A stretch of 64,000 nucleotides of DNA from Achromobacter pulmonis (GTDB lineage Bacteria; Pseudomonadota; Gammaproteobacteria; Burkholderiales; Burkholderiaceae_B). The notes beneath the pieces are model-generated. The model was not told where the DNA came from, made no database searches, and was given only the letters and a program-made list of their open reading frames with translations. Shown in pieces: positions 45,682-54,278 of the stretch (the first letter of the stretch is position 1; every line of letters starts with the position of its first letter). The DNA lies in the NCBI RefSeq assembly GCF_002885955.2, contig NZ_POQS01000006.1:204037-268036 (forward strand), given 5' to 3'. Position numbers and translations under genes: made by a program.

Positions 45682-46371
45682 ATGCGTATCCTGATCGCCG
45701 AAGACGACAGCATCCTGGCCGACGGCCTGTCCCGCTCGCTGCGCCACAACGGCTACGCCGTGGATGCCGTGCGCGACGGGCTGGCGGCCGATTCGGCGCT
45801 GGCGGCCCAGGCTTTCGACCTGCTCATCCTGGATCTCGGCCTGCCGCAGCTGGCCGGGCTGGAAGTGCTGCGCCGGCTGCGCGCCCGCAACTCCGCCCTG
45901 CCCGTGCTCATCCTGACCGCCGCCGACAGCATCGAGCAGCGCGTCAAGGGCCTGGACCTGGGCGCCGACGACTACATGGCCAAGCCCTTCGCGCTGTCCG
46001 AGCTCGAGGCCCGCGTGCGCGCGCTGACCCGCCGCGGCGCCGGCGGCGGCGCCACGCTGCTCAAGCACGGCCGGCTGGTGTTCGACCAGACCGGCCGCGT
46101 GGCCATGGTGGACGACCAGACGCTGGACCTGTCGGCGCGCGAAGTCAGCCTGCTCGAAATCCTGCTGACCCGCAGCGGCCGCATGGTCAGCAAGACCCAG
46201 CTCGTCGACCATCTCTGCGAATGGGGCGAAGAAGTCAGCACCAACGCCATCGAGGTCTATGTGCACCGCCTGCGCAAGAAGCTCGAGCCCAGCGGCGTGA
46301 AGATCGTGACCGTGCGCGGGCTGGGCTATTGTCTTGAGCGGGACCAGGGTGCGGCCTACCTCGCAAGCTGA
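45682..46371 (+). CDS. OmpR-family response regulator, TctD-like
   Basis: A 229-residue regulator. The receiver domain (residues 1-120) has the acidic pocket at the start (AEDDS), the phospho-acceptor Asp51 in LLILDLGLPQLAG, and Lys in MAKPF near 101. A winged-helix DNA-binding domain follows (about 130-220) with VSKTQLVDHLCEW and YVHRLRKKLEP. It overlaps the sensor kinase gene by 38 nt. TctD/QseB-type regulators commonly control carboxylate transport; the adjacent MHS transporter is a candidate target. Confidence 0.93.
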   Translation: MRILIAEDDSILADGLSRSLRHNGYAVDAVRDGLAADSALAAQAFDLLILDLGLPQLAGLEVLRRLRARNSALPVLILTAADSIEQRVKGLDLGADDYMAKPFALSELEARVRALTRRGAGGGATLLKHGRLVFDQTGRVAMVDDQTLDLSAREVSLLEILLTRSGRMVSKTQLVDHLCEWGEEVSTNAIEVYVHRLRKKLEPSGVKIVTVRGLGYCLERDQGAAYLAS

Positions 46372-47863
46372 TCCCGCGCATCCGGAAGCGCTCAATCAGG
46401 AAGCACTGGATGTCATGCAGGCCGGGTCCAAGGGCCCGAGCTTCGCGCCGCCCCAGCGCTCGCTGCTGGGCGAGATCCTGGACTGGATGCTGGCGCCGCT
46501 CTTCCTGCTGTGGCCGATGAGCGTGGCGATCACCTACGTGGTGGCGCAGAACATCGCCAACGTGCCCTACGACCGCGCGCTGGCCAACAATCTCTACGTG
46601 CTGACCCGGCAGGTCCATGCGCAGGACGGGCGCGCCGTGCTGCGCATGTCGGACGCCGCGCGCGAAGTGCTGCACGCCGACGAGACCGAAAGCGTGTTCT
46701 GGCTGGCCCTGGGCAGCCGCGGCGAATACCTGGGCGGCGACCGCGCCCTGCCCCTGCCGTCCAGCGTGGGCCAGCCCCAGCCCGGCCAGGTGCAGTACGA
46801 GGACGCCACCCTGCGCGGCTTCGGCATCCGGCTGGCGTTCACCTGGGTGGACCTGCATCTGCCGAATACGCAGCCGGCGCTGCTGATCGCCGCCGAGACC
46901 GTCGAAAAGCGCACCCAGCTGGCCAACGACATCATCAAGGGCGTGATCATTCCGCAGTTCGTGGTGCTGCCGGTGGCGGTGCTGCTGGTGTGGTTCGGGC
47001 TGTCGCGCGGCGTGGCCCCGCTGAACGCGCTGCAGCAGCGGCTGCGCGCGCGCCGGCCGGACGATCTTTCCCCCATCGACGAGCGCGCCGCGCCGTCCGA
47101 GATCGCGCCCCTGGTGGCGGCCATGAACGACCTGCTGGACCGGCTCTCGTCCAACGTGCAGGCGCAGCGCCGCTTCGTCGCCGACGCCGCGCACCAGTTG
47201 AAGACGCCGCTGGCCGGCCTGCGCACGCAGGCGGAACTGGCCCTGCGCGACGCCAGCCCGGAAGAAATGCAGTCCAGCCTGCGCCAGCTGGTGACCGGTT
47301 CGGAACGCGCCACCCGCCTGGTGAACCAGTTGCTGCTGCTGGCCCGCGCCGAGAATCCCAGCGCCATCGGCATGGCGCGCACCGACCTCAACGCCATCGC
47401 CTACGAGCAGGCCATGCACTGGGTGCCGCAGGCGCTGTCGCTCAGCACCGACCTGGGTTTCGAAGGCGCCGACGCGCCGGTCGAAATCAACGGCAATCCC
47501 CTGCTGCTGGCCGAGCTGCTCAACAACCTGGTGGACAACGCGCTGCGCTACACGCCGCGCGGGGGCCACATCACGGTGCGGGTGCAGTCGCTGCGCGGCC
47601 ATGCCGTGCTGGAGGTGGAGGACTCCGGCCCCGGCATCCCGCCCGAGGAACGCGAGCGCGTGTTCGACCGCTTCTACCGCGTGCTGGGCACCCTGTCCGA
47701 CGGCAGCGGCCTGGGCCTGGCCATCGTGCGCGAGATCGCGCAGAAGCACCAGGCCAGCGTCGAGATCCATGACCATCCGACGGCGCATTCCTCCCTGCCC
47801 GGCATGCGCGTGCGCGTGATTTTCCCGTCCTATGACGACTCGCCGGAGCCGCTGGACAGCTAG
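46334..47863 (+). CDS. Sensor histidine kinase, TctE-like
   Basis: Up to 509 residues. There are two transmembrane helices (about 45-70 and 207-230), a periplasmic sensor between them, a HAMP-like linker, then the H box ADAAHQLKTPLAGL (His287), N box NNLVDNALRYTP and G boxes DSGPGIP and GSGLGLAIV. The start is uncertain: TTG 46334 overlaps the regulator gene, with alternatives GTG 46349 and ATG 46415, none with a clear ribosome site. It would phosphorylate the preceding response regulator. Confidence 0.9.
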   Translation: MSGTRVRPTSQADPAHPEALNQEALDVMQAGSKGPSFAPPQRSLLGEILDWMLAPLFLLWPMSVAITYVVAQNIANVPYDRALANNLYVLTRQVHAQDGRAVLRMSDAAREVLHADETESVFWLALGSRGEYLGGDRALPLPSSVGQPQPGQVQYEDATLRGFGIRLAFTWVDLHLPNTQPALLIAAETVEKRTQLANDIIKGVIIPQFVVLPVAVLLVWFGLSRGVAPLNALQQRLRARRPDDLSPIDERAAPSEIAPLVAAMNDLLDRLSSNVQAQRRFVADAAHQLKTPLAGLRTQAELALRDASPEEMQSSLRQLVTGSERATRLVNQLLLLARAENPSAIGMARTDLNAIAYEQAMHWVPQALSLSTDLGFEGADAPVEINGNPLLLAELLNNLVDNALRYTPRGGHITVRVQSLRGHAVLEVEDSGPGIPPEERERVFDRFYRVLGTLSDGSGLGLAIVREIAQKHQASVEIHDHPTAHSSLPGMRVRVIFPSYDDSPEPLDS

Positions 47864-48045
47864 GAATATCCCTAGCGCCCCCCGCGGCAGAATCATTTTG
47901 TTTCAATTTTAAGATCCAAGTAAGGGTTCCGTCAGAACCCCGTCAGCCTCGCCCCCCAATGTTGCACATAGCTCTCGATGTCGGTGCCGCCGGCGGAGGG
48001 CAATGCACGGCGGACCACCGCCGGCAACAAAAACGAGGAGACATC

Positions 48046-49722
48046 ATGAGCACAACAACCATGGCAGGCCGCGGCCCTTCCGCGGGTCCGCGCCCAATGA
48101 CCAAGGATGAGCGCCGCGTCATCTTTGCGTCGTCGCTGGGCACGGTTTTCGAGTGGTACGACTTCTACCTGTACGGCTCGCTGGCGGCCATCATCGCGCA
48201 GCACTTCTTCTCCGGCGTGAACCCCACCGCGGGCTTCATCTTCGCGCTGCTGGCCTTCGCGGCGGGTTTCGCCGTGCGGCCTTTCGGCGCGCTGGTGTTC
48301 GGCCGCCTGGGCGACCTGGTCGGACGTAAATACACCTTTCTGGTCACCATCGTGATCATGGGCCTGTCGACCTTCCTGGTCGGCGTGTTGCCCAGCTACG
48401 CCAGCATCGGCATCGCCGCCCCGGCCATCCTGATCGGCCTGCGCCTGCTGCAAGGCCTGGCGCTGGGCGGCGAGTACGGCGGCGCGGCGACCTATGTCGC
48501 CGAACACGCGCCGCACGGCCGCCGCGGTTTCTACACCTCGTGGATCCAGACCACCGCGACGCTGGGCCTGTTCCTGTCGCTGCTGGTCATCCTGGGCATC
48601 CGCACGTTCATGGGCGAAGACGATTTCAAGGCCTGGGGCTGGCGCATTCCGTTCCTGATCTCGGTGATCCTGCTGGGCATCTCGGTGTGGATCCGCCTGC
48701 AGCTCAACGAATCGCCGACCTTCAAGCGCATGAAGGAAGAAGGCAAGGGCTCCAAGGCGCCGATCGCCGAATCGTTCGGCCAATGGAAGAACCTGAAGGT
48801 CGTGATCCTGGCGCTGCTCGGCCTGACCGCCGGCCAGGCCGTGGTCTGGTACACCGGCCAGTTCTACGCCCTGTTCTTCCTGACGCAGACCCTGAAGATC
48901 GACGCCAACACGGCCAACATCATGATCGCGATCGCGCTGCTGATCGCCACGCCGTTCTTCGTGATCTTCGGCGCGCTGTCGGACAGGATCGGCCGCAAGC
49001 CCATCATCATGGCCGGCTGCCTGATCGCCGCCGTCACCTACTTCCCGATCTTCCAGGGCCTGACCCACTTCGCCAACCCCGCGCTGGAAAAGGCCCAGGC
49101 CTCGGCCCCGGTCACCGTGATCGCCGATCCGGCCACGTGCTCGTTCCAGTTCAACCCGGTGGGCACTTCGTCCTTCACCAGCTCGTGCGACGTGGTCAAG
49201 TCGTTCATGGCCCGCAACTCCGTGAACTACGAGAACCAGTCCGCGCCGGCCGGCTCGGTCGCCAAGGTCAAGATCGGCAATGACGAGTTTGCCTCGTTCG
49301 ACGGCAAGTCCCTGCCGCCGGCCGAATTCAAGGCCAAGGTCGCCGAACTCGACAAGGCGCTGACCACCGCGATCCGCGACCACGGCTATCCGGCCAAGGC
49401 CGATCCCGCCCAGACCAACAAGGTCATGGTCGTGGTGCTGCTGACCATCCTGGTGATCTACGTGACCATGGTGTACGGCCCGATCGCCGCGATGCTGGTG
49501 GAGATGTTCCCGACCCGCATCCGCTACACCTCGATGAGCCTGCCCTACCACATCGGCAACGGCTGGTTCGGCGGCTTCCTGCCCCCGGTGGCCTTCGCGG
49601 TGGTCGCGGCGACCGGCAACATCTATGACGGCCTGTGGTACCCGATCATCATCGCCGTCATGACACTGGTCATCGGCACCCTGTTCATCCGCGAAACCAA
49701 GGATAACGACATCAACGCCTGA
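48046..49722 (+). CDS. MHS-family MFS transporter with a large extracytoplasmic insertion
   Basis: A 558-residue metabolite:H+ symporter (MFS). Twelve hydrophobic helices are visible. The MHS/MFS signatures SSLGTVFEWYDFYLYGSLA, RLGDLVGRKYTF and LQGLALGGEYGGA lie near residues 25-150. About 110 hydrophilic residues (near 349-460, two Cys) are inserted between helices 9 and 10, on the periplasmic side. GAGGAG lies 5 nt before ATG 48046; the frame is open upstream. A terminator follows. It lies directly behind the two-component pair and may be regulated by it. Substrate, likely a carboxylate, is unknown. Confidence 0.9.
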   Translation: MSTTTMAGRGPSAGPRPMTKDERRVIFASSLGTVFEWYDFYLYGSLAAIIAQHFFSGVNPTAGFIFALLAFAAGFAVRPFGALVFGRLGDLVGRKYTFLVTIVIMGLSTFLVGVLPSYASIGIAAPAILIGLRLLQGLALGGEYGGAATYVAEHAPHGRRGFYTSWIQTTATLGLFLSLLVILGIRTFMGEDDFKAWGWRIPFLISVILLGISVWIRLQLNESPTFKRMKEEGKGSKAPIAESFGQWKNLKVVILALLGLTAGQAVVWYTGQFYALFFLTQTLKIDANTANIMIAIALLIATPFFVIFGALSDRIGRKPIIMAGCLIAAVTYFPIFQGLTHFANPALEKAQASAPVTVIADPATCSFQFNPVGTSSFTSSCDVVKSFMARNSVNYENQSAPAGSVAKVKIGNDEFASFDGKSLPPAEFKAKVAELDKALTTAIRDHGYPAKADPAQTNKVMVVVLLTILVIYVTMVYGPIAAMLVEMFPTRIRYTSMSLPYHIGNGWFGGFLPPVAFAVVAATGNIYDGLWYPIIIAVMTLVIGTLFIRETKDNDINA

Positions 49723-49771
49723 ACCTTCCATCCCCCGCCGGACGGGACTGCTGCGCCCGCCCGGCCTTTAG

Positions 49772-49803
49772 AAGCTCCTCCTTAACAGGGAGCTTTTTTT
49801 TTG
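49772..49803 (+). terminator. Intrinsic terminator after the MHS transporter
   Basis: AAGCTCC/GGAGCTT stem with a short loop and a run of nine T residues. Confidence 0.9.
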
Positions 49804-49849
49804 GCCGCAGATTCAGGACCATGTCAGACCCGCGCCATTAGACTGGGCG

Positions 49850-50017
49850 CTCAGATTACGGTCTTGCGCAAGATCGACCGACGATTGATCCCCCTGTCGG
49901 GCGATTGCAGGGCCAGTGTTCTGACACCGATGCCGCGTTCCCCGCGAGCCTTTTATGACGCGGCATCGTGTGCTCCCGTACCGGCCCGGCCTTTATTGAG
50001 CCGGGCCGCTTTTTTTT
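49850..50017 (+). ncRNA. Candidate small structured RNA ending in an intrinsic terminator
   Basis: No gene occupies 49804-50103, yet this stretch folds extensively on the plus strand. GATGCCGCGT (49929-49938) pairs perfectly with ACGCGGCATC (49958-49967), extended by ACAC/GTGT with one bulge to 14 bp. A smaller CCCTG/CAGGG stem precedes it. A terminator GGCCCGGC/GCCGGGCC (49983-50007) is followed by eight T residues (50010-50017). Since the preceding gene has its own terminator at 49772-49803, this second one must end a separate transcript. A weak TAGACT box is at 49838-49843, so the 5' end is a guess. It is not recognisably 6S, tmRNA or RNase P. Confidence 0.55.
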
Positions 50018-50103
50018 GTTCCGGGCGTACGCAAGCGACAATGGCGGCCCGCAAGGGGCCGCCATTTCGAGGCCGGCATGCCGGCCGCCCGCGCCTGCCG
50101 GAA

Positions 50104-50313
50104 TCAGCGGCGCATGCCCACGCCGAGCGCCACCACGCCCGCCACGATGGCGGCGATGCCGGCCCAGGCGGGAATCGGCACCGACTTCTCGGTCTCGGCC
50201 GTGGCCTTGACCGATCCGATCTGCAGCACGGTCTCTTCGGATTTGTAATTGAAGCCCTTGTAAGCCAGGGCGGCGATGCCCAGAGCGATCAGAATGACGC
50301 CAACGATCTTCAT
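50104..50313 (-). CDS. DUF3185 family small membrane protein
   Basis: A 69-residue protein with two hydrophobic helices (about 2-18, IVGVILIALGIAALAY, and 48-66, PAWAGIAAIVAGVVALGVG) around a short polar hairpin YKSEETVLQIGS. This is the DUF3185 pattern of small inner-membrane proteins. Function unknown. It is convergent with the candidate RNA gene on its left. Confidence 0.85.
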   Translation of the reverse strand: MKIVGVILIALGIAALAYKGFNYKSEETVLQIGSVKATAETEKSVPIPAWAGIAAIVAGVVALGVGMRR

Positions 50314-50463
50314 TTGTTATCTCCAGTGCGACGTTGCTGCCGCGGACATTAGCGCATAGGCCGGCGGCTGTCAGTGACAGAAGGTGTCGCATCGCGCTTC
50401 CGTATTGCAGCGCTTCGGCAAAGCCTGCGCGTCGTATAGAATCACCCCTTTTGGCCGACGCTC

Positions 50464-51363
50464 ATGTGGTTCAAGAATCTCAAGATTTATCGCCTCTCCT
50501 CGCCGTGGACGCTGATCGGCGAGCCGCTTGAAGAAACGCTGGCGCGGCACGCCTACCAGAGCGGCAACAACCTGGAAATGCAAAGCCTGGGCTGGGTGCC
50601 ACCGCGTGAAAACGGCGGCCTGGCCCACGTGGTCAACGGCCAGATCCTGCTCAGCCTGCGCGCCGAAAAGAAGCTGCTGCCCGGCACTGTGGTCAACCAG
50701 GTCGCCAAGGCCCGCGCCCAGGAAATCGAAGAGCAGCAAGGCTACAAGCCGGGCCGCAAGCAGATGAAGGAAATCAAGGAGCGCGTCACCGACGAGCTTC
50801 TGCCGCGCGCCTTCAGCGTGTACCGCGACACCCGCGTGTGGATCGACACGCAGAACCATTGGCTGGTGATCGACGCCGCGGCCTCGGCCAAGGCCGACGA
50901 AGTCATCGGCCTGCTCGCCAAGACCGTCGATCCGTTCCCGCTGGAGAACCTGTACGTGGCCCAGTCGCCCGCCTCTGCCATGACCGGCTGGCTGGCCGAA
51001 GACGAAGCCCCCGTCAATTTCTCCATCGACCAGGACACCGAACTGCGCTCCTCGGGCGAAAGCGGCGCGGCCATCCGCTACGTCAAGCACTCCATCGACG
51101 CCGACGACGTGCGCCGCCACATCCAGTCCGGCAAGCAGTGCACCCGTCTGGCCATGACCTGGGCCGACCGCATTTCCTTCGTGCTGACCGAAGGCCTGGA
51201 CATCAAGCGCGTCGCGCCGCTGGACGTGCTGAAGGAAGGCAACGAAGGCATGGCCGCCAACGACGACGAGAAGTTCGATTCCGACATGATGCTGATGACG
51301 GGCGAACTGGCCAAGATGATGGCCGAGCTGGTCGACGCGCTGGGCGGCGAAAAGAAGGTCTGA
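50464..51363 (+). CDS. rdgC: Recombination-associated protein RdgC
   Basis: A 299-residue nucleoid-associated protein that forms a ring around duplex DNA and limits RecA access. The N-terminus MWFKNLKIYRL and the segment YKPGRKQMKEIKERVTDEL are RdgC signatures. A TAGAAT -10-like box is at 50437-50442, 22 nt before the ATG. It is not linked to recA here, which lies 5 kb away. Confidence 0.96.
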   Translation: MWFKNLKIYRLSSPWTLIGEPLEETLARHAYQSGNNLEMQSLGWVPPRENGGLAHVVNGQILLSLRAEKKLLPGTVVNQVAKARAQEIEEQQGYKPGRKQMKEIKERVTDELLPRAFSVYRDTRVWIDTQNHWLVIDAAASAKADEVIGLLAKTVDPFPLENLYVAQSPASAMTGWLAEDEAPVNFSIDQDTELRSSGESGAAIRYVKHSIDADDVRRHIQSGKQCTRLAMTWADRISFVLTEGLDIKRVAPLDVLKEGNEGMAANDDEKFDSDMMLMTGELAKMMAELVDALGGEKKV

Positions 51364-51393
51364 AACGCGCGCCGGCCCGGGCCGGCGCCCATC

Positions 51394-52818
51394 CTACGCA
51401 GCCTCGCTGCGGTCCCGCCCGGCCTGCTTGGCCCGGTACAGCGCCTTGTCGGCGCGATCGATCAGATACGCGTAATCGGGGTGGCCATCGAACGTGGCCA
51501 CGCCGATGCTGGCCGTGATCCGCAGCGGGCCGGCCTCGGCCACGCTGAATTCCTGGCGGCGGACCTCCGCGCCCAGTTTCTGCGCCGTGGCCAGCGCGGC
51601 TTCGCGCCCCGCGTCCACCAGCACGATGAGGAATTCCTCGCCGCCATAGCGGAACACGAAATCGCTGGAGCGGCACGACTGGTGCAGCACCTGGGCGAAC
51701 TGGCGCAGCACCTGGTCGCCCCCGGCGTGGCCGTGCTGGTCGTTGATGGCCTTGAAATGGTCGATGTCCAAAAGCAGCACCGAGAACTCGGTGCGCTGGC
51801 GCTGCGCGATCGAGATTTCGCGGCTGACCACCGAAGGCAGGAAACGCCGGTTCAGCACGTTGGTCAGCGGGTCGCTGCCGCTCTCGATCTCGGCCACCAT
51901 GTCGAACAGGCCGTTGAGCAGGTGCTTGATGCGCGCCACCAGTTCCTGCAGTTCACGCACGTGGTCCGTCATCGACGCGGCCGCGCCGTCCATCAGCCGC
52001 GGCAGCACGTCGCGATCCAGTTGCGCGACGGCCTCGGTGATCTGCTGCAGGGCCGGCGCGCTTTCGAACATCGCCGCGCCCTTGTGCTGCAGCCACAGCC
52101 CGAATTCGGAGGCGGCCAGGCGCGGCAGCGCCTGGCCCGGCGCGCGATAGTGCAGGCCGATCAGCACGGCCTGGCTCCATTCCAGCAGCGCGGCGCGCTG
52201 GCGTTCGCGTTCGGTGGAAATGTTCTGCCCCAGCGCGAACAGCCGGTAGGCTTCGTCGTTGCGCGCGCCGCGGCTGACGTCGCGCATGAACGCGCGGCTC
52301 ATCTGCTCGACCGCCAGGTCGAACAGATTGCATACGTATTGCGTGGCCACGGAGGCCGCCAGGCCGTCCAGGTCGCTGGCGCGCAGGCGCTGCGCGATCT
52401 CGTTCTTGAGGATGCGCGCGCCCACCATCACCAGGTGCATGGGAATGTGGACGCGGGCGTGCACCTCGCCCACCTTCTTCTGGGTGGCCATCAGGGCGCC
52501 GATGTCGCCCTGCCCGCGCACGCACAGCAGGCCCTTGAGCCAGTGCGTCATGCCGCTGTGCAGGCGCGTGGCCACGATGTCATGGGACAGGCGCGGGCCG
52601 GCTTCGGCGTCGGCCAGCAGCACGGAATAGAAGGTATCGACCAGTTGCGGCAGGCTGTCGCCCACCACCGCGGCGACCTGGCCACGGGTATAGGCGTCGA
52701 CCGACTGGTAGACCGCCACCCAGGCCGCTTCGTGCGACGCGCTGAGGTAGCAGGCCTGGGCAGGCATGGCCTCGGATCGATCCGGAGAAGACGGAATGCC
52801 GAAGCTGCTGATAGACAT
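51394..52818 (-). CDS. Globin-coupled sensor diguanylate cyclase, BpeGReg-like
   Basis: A 474-residue oxygen sensor and c-di-GMP synthase. Residues about 30-190 form a sensor globin: distal Tyr64 in DTFYSVLLADAE and proximal heme His120 in KKVGEVHARVHIP, spaced as in the known B. pertussis BpeGReg (56 apart). A helical linker (200-310) follows, then the GGDEF domain with DIDHFKAINDQHGHAGGD and the active site GGEEF at 392-396. The inhibitory RxxD site is present just before it (RSSD, 383-386). Oxygen binding to heme is expected to raise c-di-GMP and favour biofilm growth. Confidence 0.95.
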   Translation of the reverse strand: MSISSFGIPSSPDRSEAMPAQACYLSASHEAAWVAVYQSVDAYTRGQVAAVVGDSLPQLVDTFYSVLLADAEAGPRLSHDIVATRLHSGMTHWLKGLLCVRGQGDIGALMATQKKVGEVHARVHIPMHLVMVGARILKNEIAQRLRASDLDGLAASVATQYVCNLFDLAVEQMSRAFMRDVSRGARNDEAYRLFALGQNISTERERQRAALLEWSQAVLIGLHYRAPGQALPRLAASEFGLWLQHKGAAMFESAPALQQITEAVAQLDRDVLPRLMDGAAASMTDHVRELQELVARIKHLLNGLFDMVAEIESGSDPLTNVLNRRFLPSVVSREISIAQRQRTEFSVLLLDIDHFKAINDQHGHAGGDQVLRQFAQVLHQSCRSSDFVFRYGGEEFLIVLVDAGREAALATAQKLGAEVRRQEFSVAEAGPLRITASIGVATFDGHPDYAYLIDRADKALYRAKQAGRDRSEAA

Positions 52819-52962
52819 GAATAATCCCCCCGAGGGCTAAGGCGTGCCCCGGGAGCAGAATGCGACACGCGGCAGACAAAAACCAGCGCGGATTATGCTT
52901 CAAATCGCGGCGGCCCGGCCGACTGCCCGACCGTGCCGCAGGACTATTTCACCGGTCGGGGA

Positions 52963-54255
52963 TCAATCCAGGCCGTGGAAAGCCGAATCGTCCGGCCCGA
53001 CATGCGAGGGATGGCGCCACGTCACGTCGCGCATCGAGTGCTGCACCAGGCCTTCCACGCCCAGCAGCACCGCGAAGATCGCCATGCGGATGGGAATGCC
53101 GTTGTCGGTCTGGCGGAAGATCGCCAGGCGCGGATCGTGGTTGAGGTCCACGCTCAGGTCGTTGGCGCCCGGGCGGCTGTCGCGCGGCAGCGGGTGCATG
53201 ACGATGGTCTCGGGGCTGCAATAGGCGTCGATGATGGCGCGGTTGATCTGGAAGTCGGGCGTGTAGCCTTCGTTCTCTTCGTTGGCGAAGCGCTCTTTCT
53301 GCACGCGCGTCGCGTAGATCACGTCGGCGCCGGCCAGGCCTTCGGCCAGCGAGCTCTTCTGCTCGATCATGTTGCCGTTGCGGCTGGCCTGCTCGATGAT
53401 GTAGGCCGGCATTTCCAGGCCCTTGGGCGAGATCAGCGAGAACTTCACGTTCTTGTACAGCGCCATCAGCTTGATCAGCGAATGCACGGTGCGGCCGTAC
53501 TTCAGGTCGCCGACCATCGCGATGTGGGCGCCGTCGAGCAGCTTGCCCAGGCGCGAGAACTCGGTGAGGATCGTGTACAGGTCGAGCAGGGCCTGGCTGG
53601 GGTGTTCGCCCGGGCCGTCGCCGCCGTTGACCACCGGAATATTGGTGGCGCGCGCGAACTCGGCGACCGAGCCCTGCTCCGGATGGCGGATGACCATCGC
53701 GTCGACGTAGCCGCTCATGACGCGGCTGGTGTCGTAAATGGATTCGCCCTTGGCCATGGACGAGAAGGTGAAGCCGGTGGTGTCGCACACCGAGCCGCCC
53801 AGGCGGCAGAACGCCGAACCGAAGCTGACGCGGGTGCGCGTGCTGGCCTCGAAGAACAGGTTGCCCAGCACGGCGCCCTCGAGCACGCGCGAGACTTTCT
53901 GGCGACGCGCGATGGGCTGCATCATGTCGGCCACGCGGAACAGGTCCTCGACCGATTCGCGGGTGAACTGGTCCACCGACAGCAGCTGGTGCTTGCCTTC
54001 CACCGCGATACGGTCACGCAGAGGCCCTTCTTGTACGCTTTGCGTATATTTTTCCAGCAAAACGCCGTTCTGCACGATTTCCGTGACGAAGCGCTGCACC
54101 ACTTCCGGCATGGCGCGGAATTCCTGCGAGCCCTCGGGCAGCAGCCAGGTATCCAGGGCGCGGCGCTTGACGCCGATGCGGGTGGCGAAAACGTCGCGCG
54201 TGAGGTTCAGGCGCCGCATGGCGTCACGCAGGAAGGCTTGCTGGGAAATGGTCAT
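52963..54255 (-). CDS. pyrB: Aspartate carbamoyltransferase with N-terminal helix-turn-helix domain
   Basis: A 430-residue enzyme, about 100 residues longer than typical ATCase catalytic chains. It makes carbamoyl-aspartate from carbamoyl phosphate and aspartate in pyrimidine synthesis. The catalytic part starts near residue 85 (LLSVDQFTRESVEDLF); the carbamoyl-phosphate loop is FFEASTRTRVSFGS near 135, and MHPLPRDSRPG is near 378. Residues 8-60 look like an XRE-type HTH: RDAMRRLNLTRDVFATRIGV then KRRALDTWLLPEGS. No pyrI or pyrC-like partner is adjacent. Operator-like dyads lie in its promoter and within codons 70-74, suggesting autoregulation (inference). Confidence 0.92.
   Translation of the reverse strand: MTISQQAFLRDAMRRLNLTRDVFATRIGVKRRALDTWLLPEGSQEFRAMPEVVQRFVTEIVQNGVLLEKYTQSVQEGPLRDRIAVEGKHQLLSVDQFTRESVEDLFRVADMMQPIARRQKVSRVLEGAVLGNLFFEASTRTRVSFGSAFCRLGGSVCDTTGFTFSSMAKGESIYDTSRVMSGYVDAMVIRHPEQGSVAEFARATNIPVVNGGDGPGEHPSQALLDLYTILTEFSRLGKLLDGAHIAMVGDLKYGRTVHSLIKLMALYKNVKFSLISPKGLEMPAYIIEQASRNGNMIEQKSSLAEGLAGADVIYATRVQKERFANEENEGYTPDFQINRAIIDAYCSPETIVMHPLPRDSRPGANDLSVDLNHDPRLAIFRQTDNGIPIRMAIFAVLLGVEGLVQHSMRDVTWRHPSHVGPDDSAFHGLD
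54034..54046. promoter_or_regulatory. Candidate internal operator O2 in pyrB
   Basis: TACGC-TTT-GCGTA is a perfect 13-bp dyad inside pyrB, at about codons 70-74. It matches the promoter dyad at 54283-54295 in 9 of 10 arm bases. The codons here (AAA TAT ACG CAA AGC GTA CAA) are unusually AT-rich for this genome, as if the DNA site constrained them. Alternatively, the patch marks an old junction between the HTH and enzyme parts. Confidence 0.5.
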
Positions 54256-54278
54256 GACGGGCCCCGAGACAGAGGATT

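Noticed and set aside
47862..47880. Inverted repeat CTAGG-N6-CCTAG at the end of the sensor kinase gene
   Set aside because: Only 5-bp arms and no T tract; no support for a terminator.
49804..50103. 6S RNA, tmRNA or RNase P RNA in the structured gap
   Set aside because: No conserved core of these RNAs was recognised; kept only as an uncharacterised sRNA candidate.
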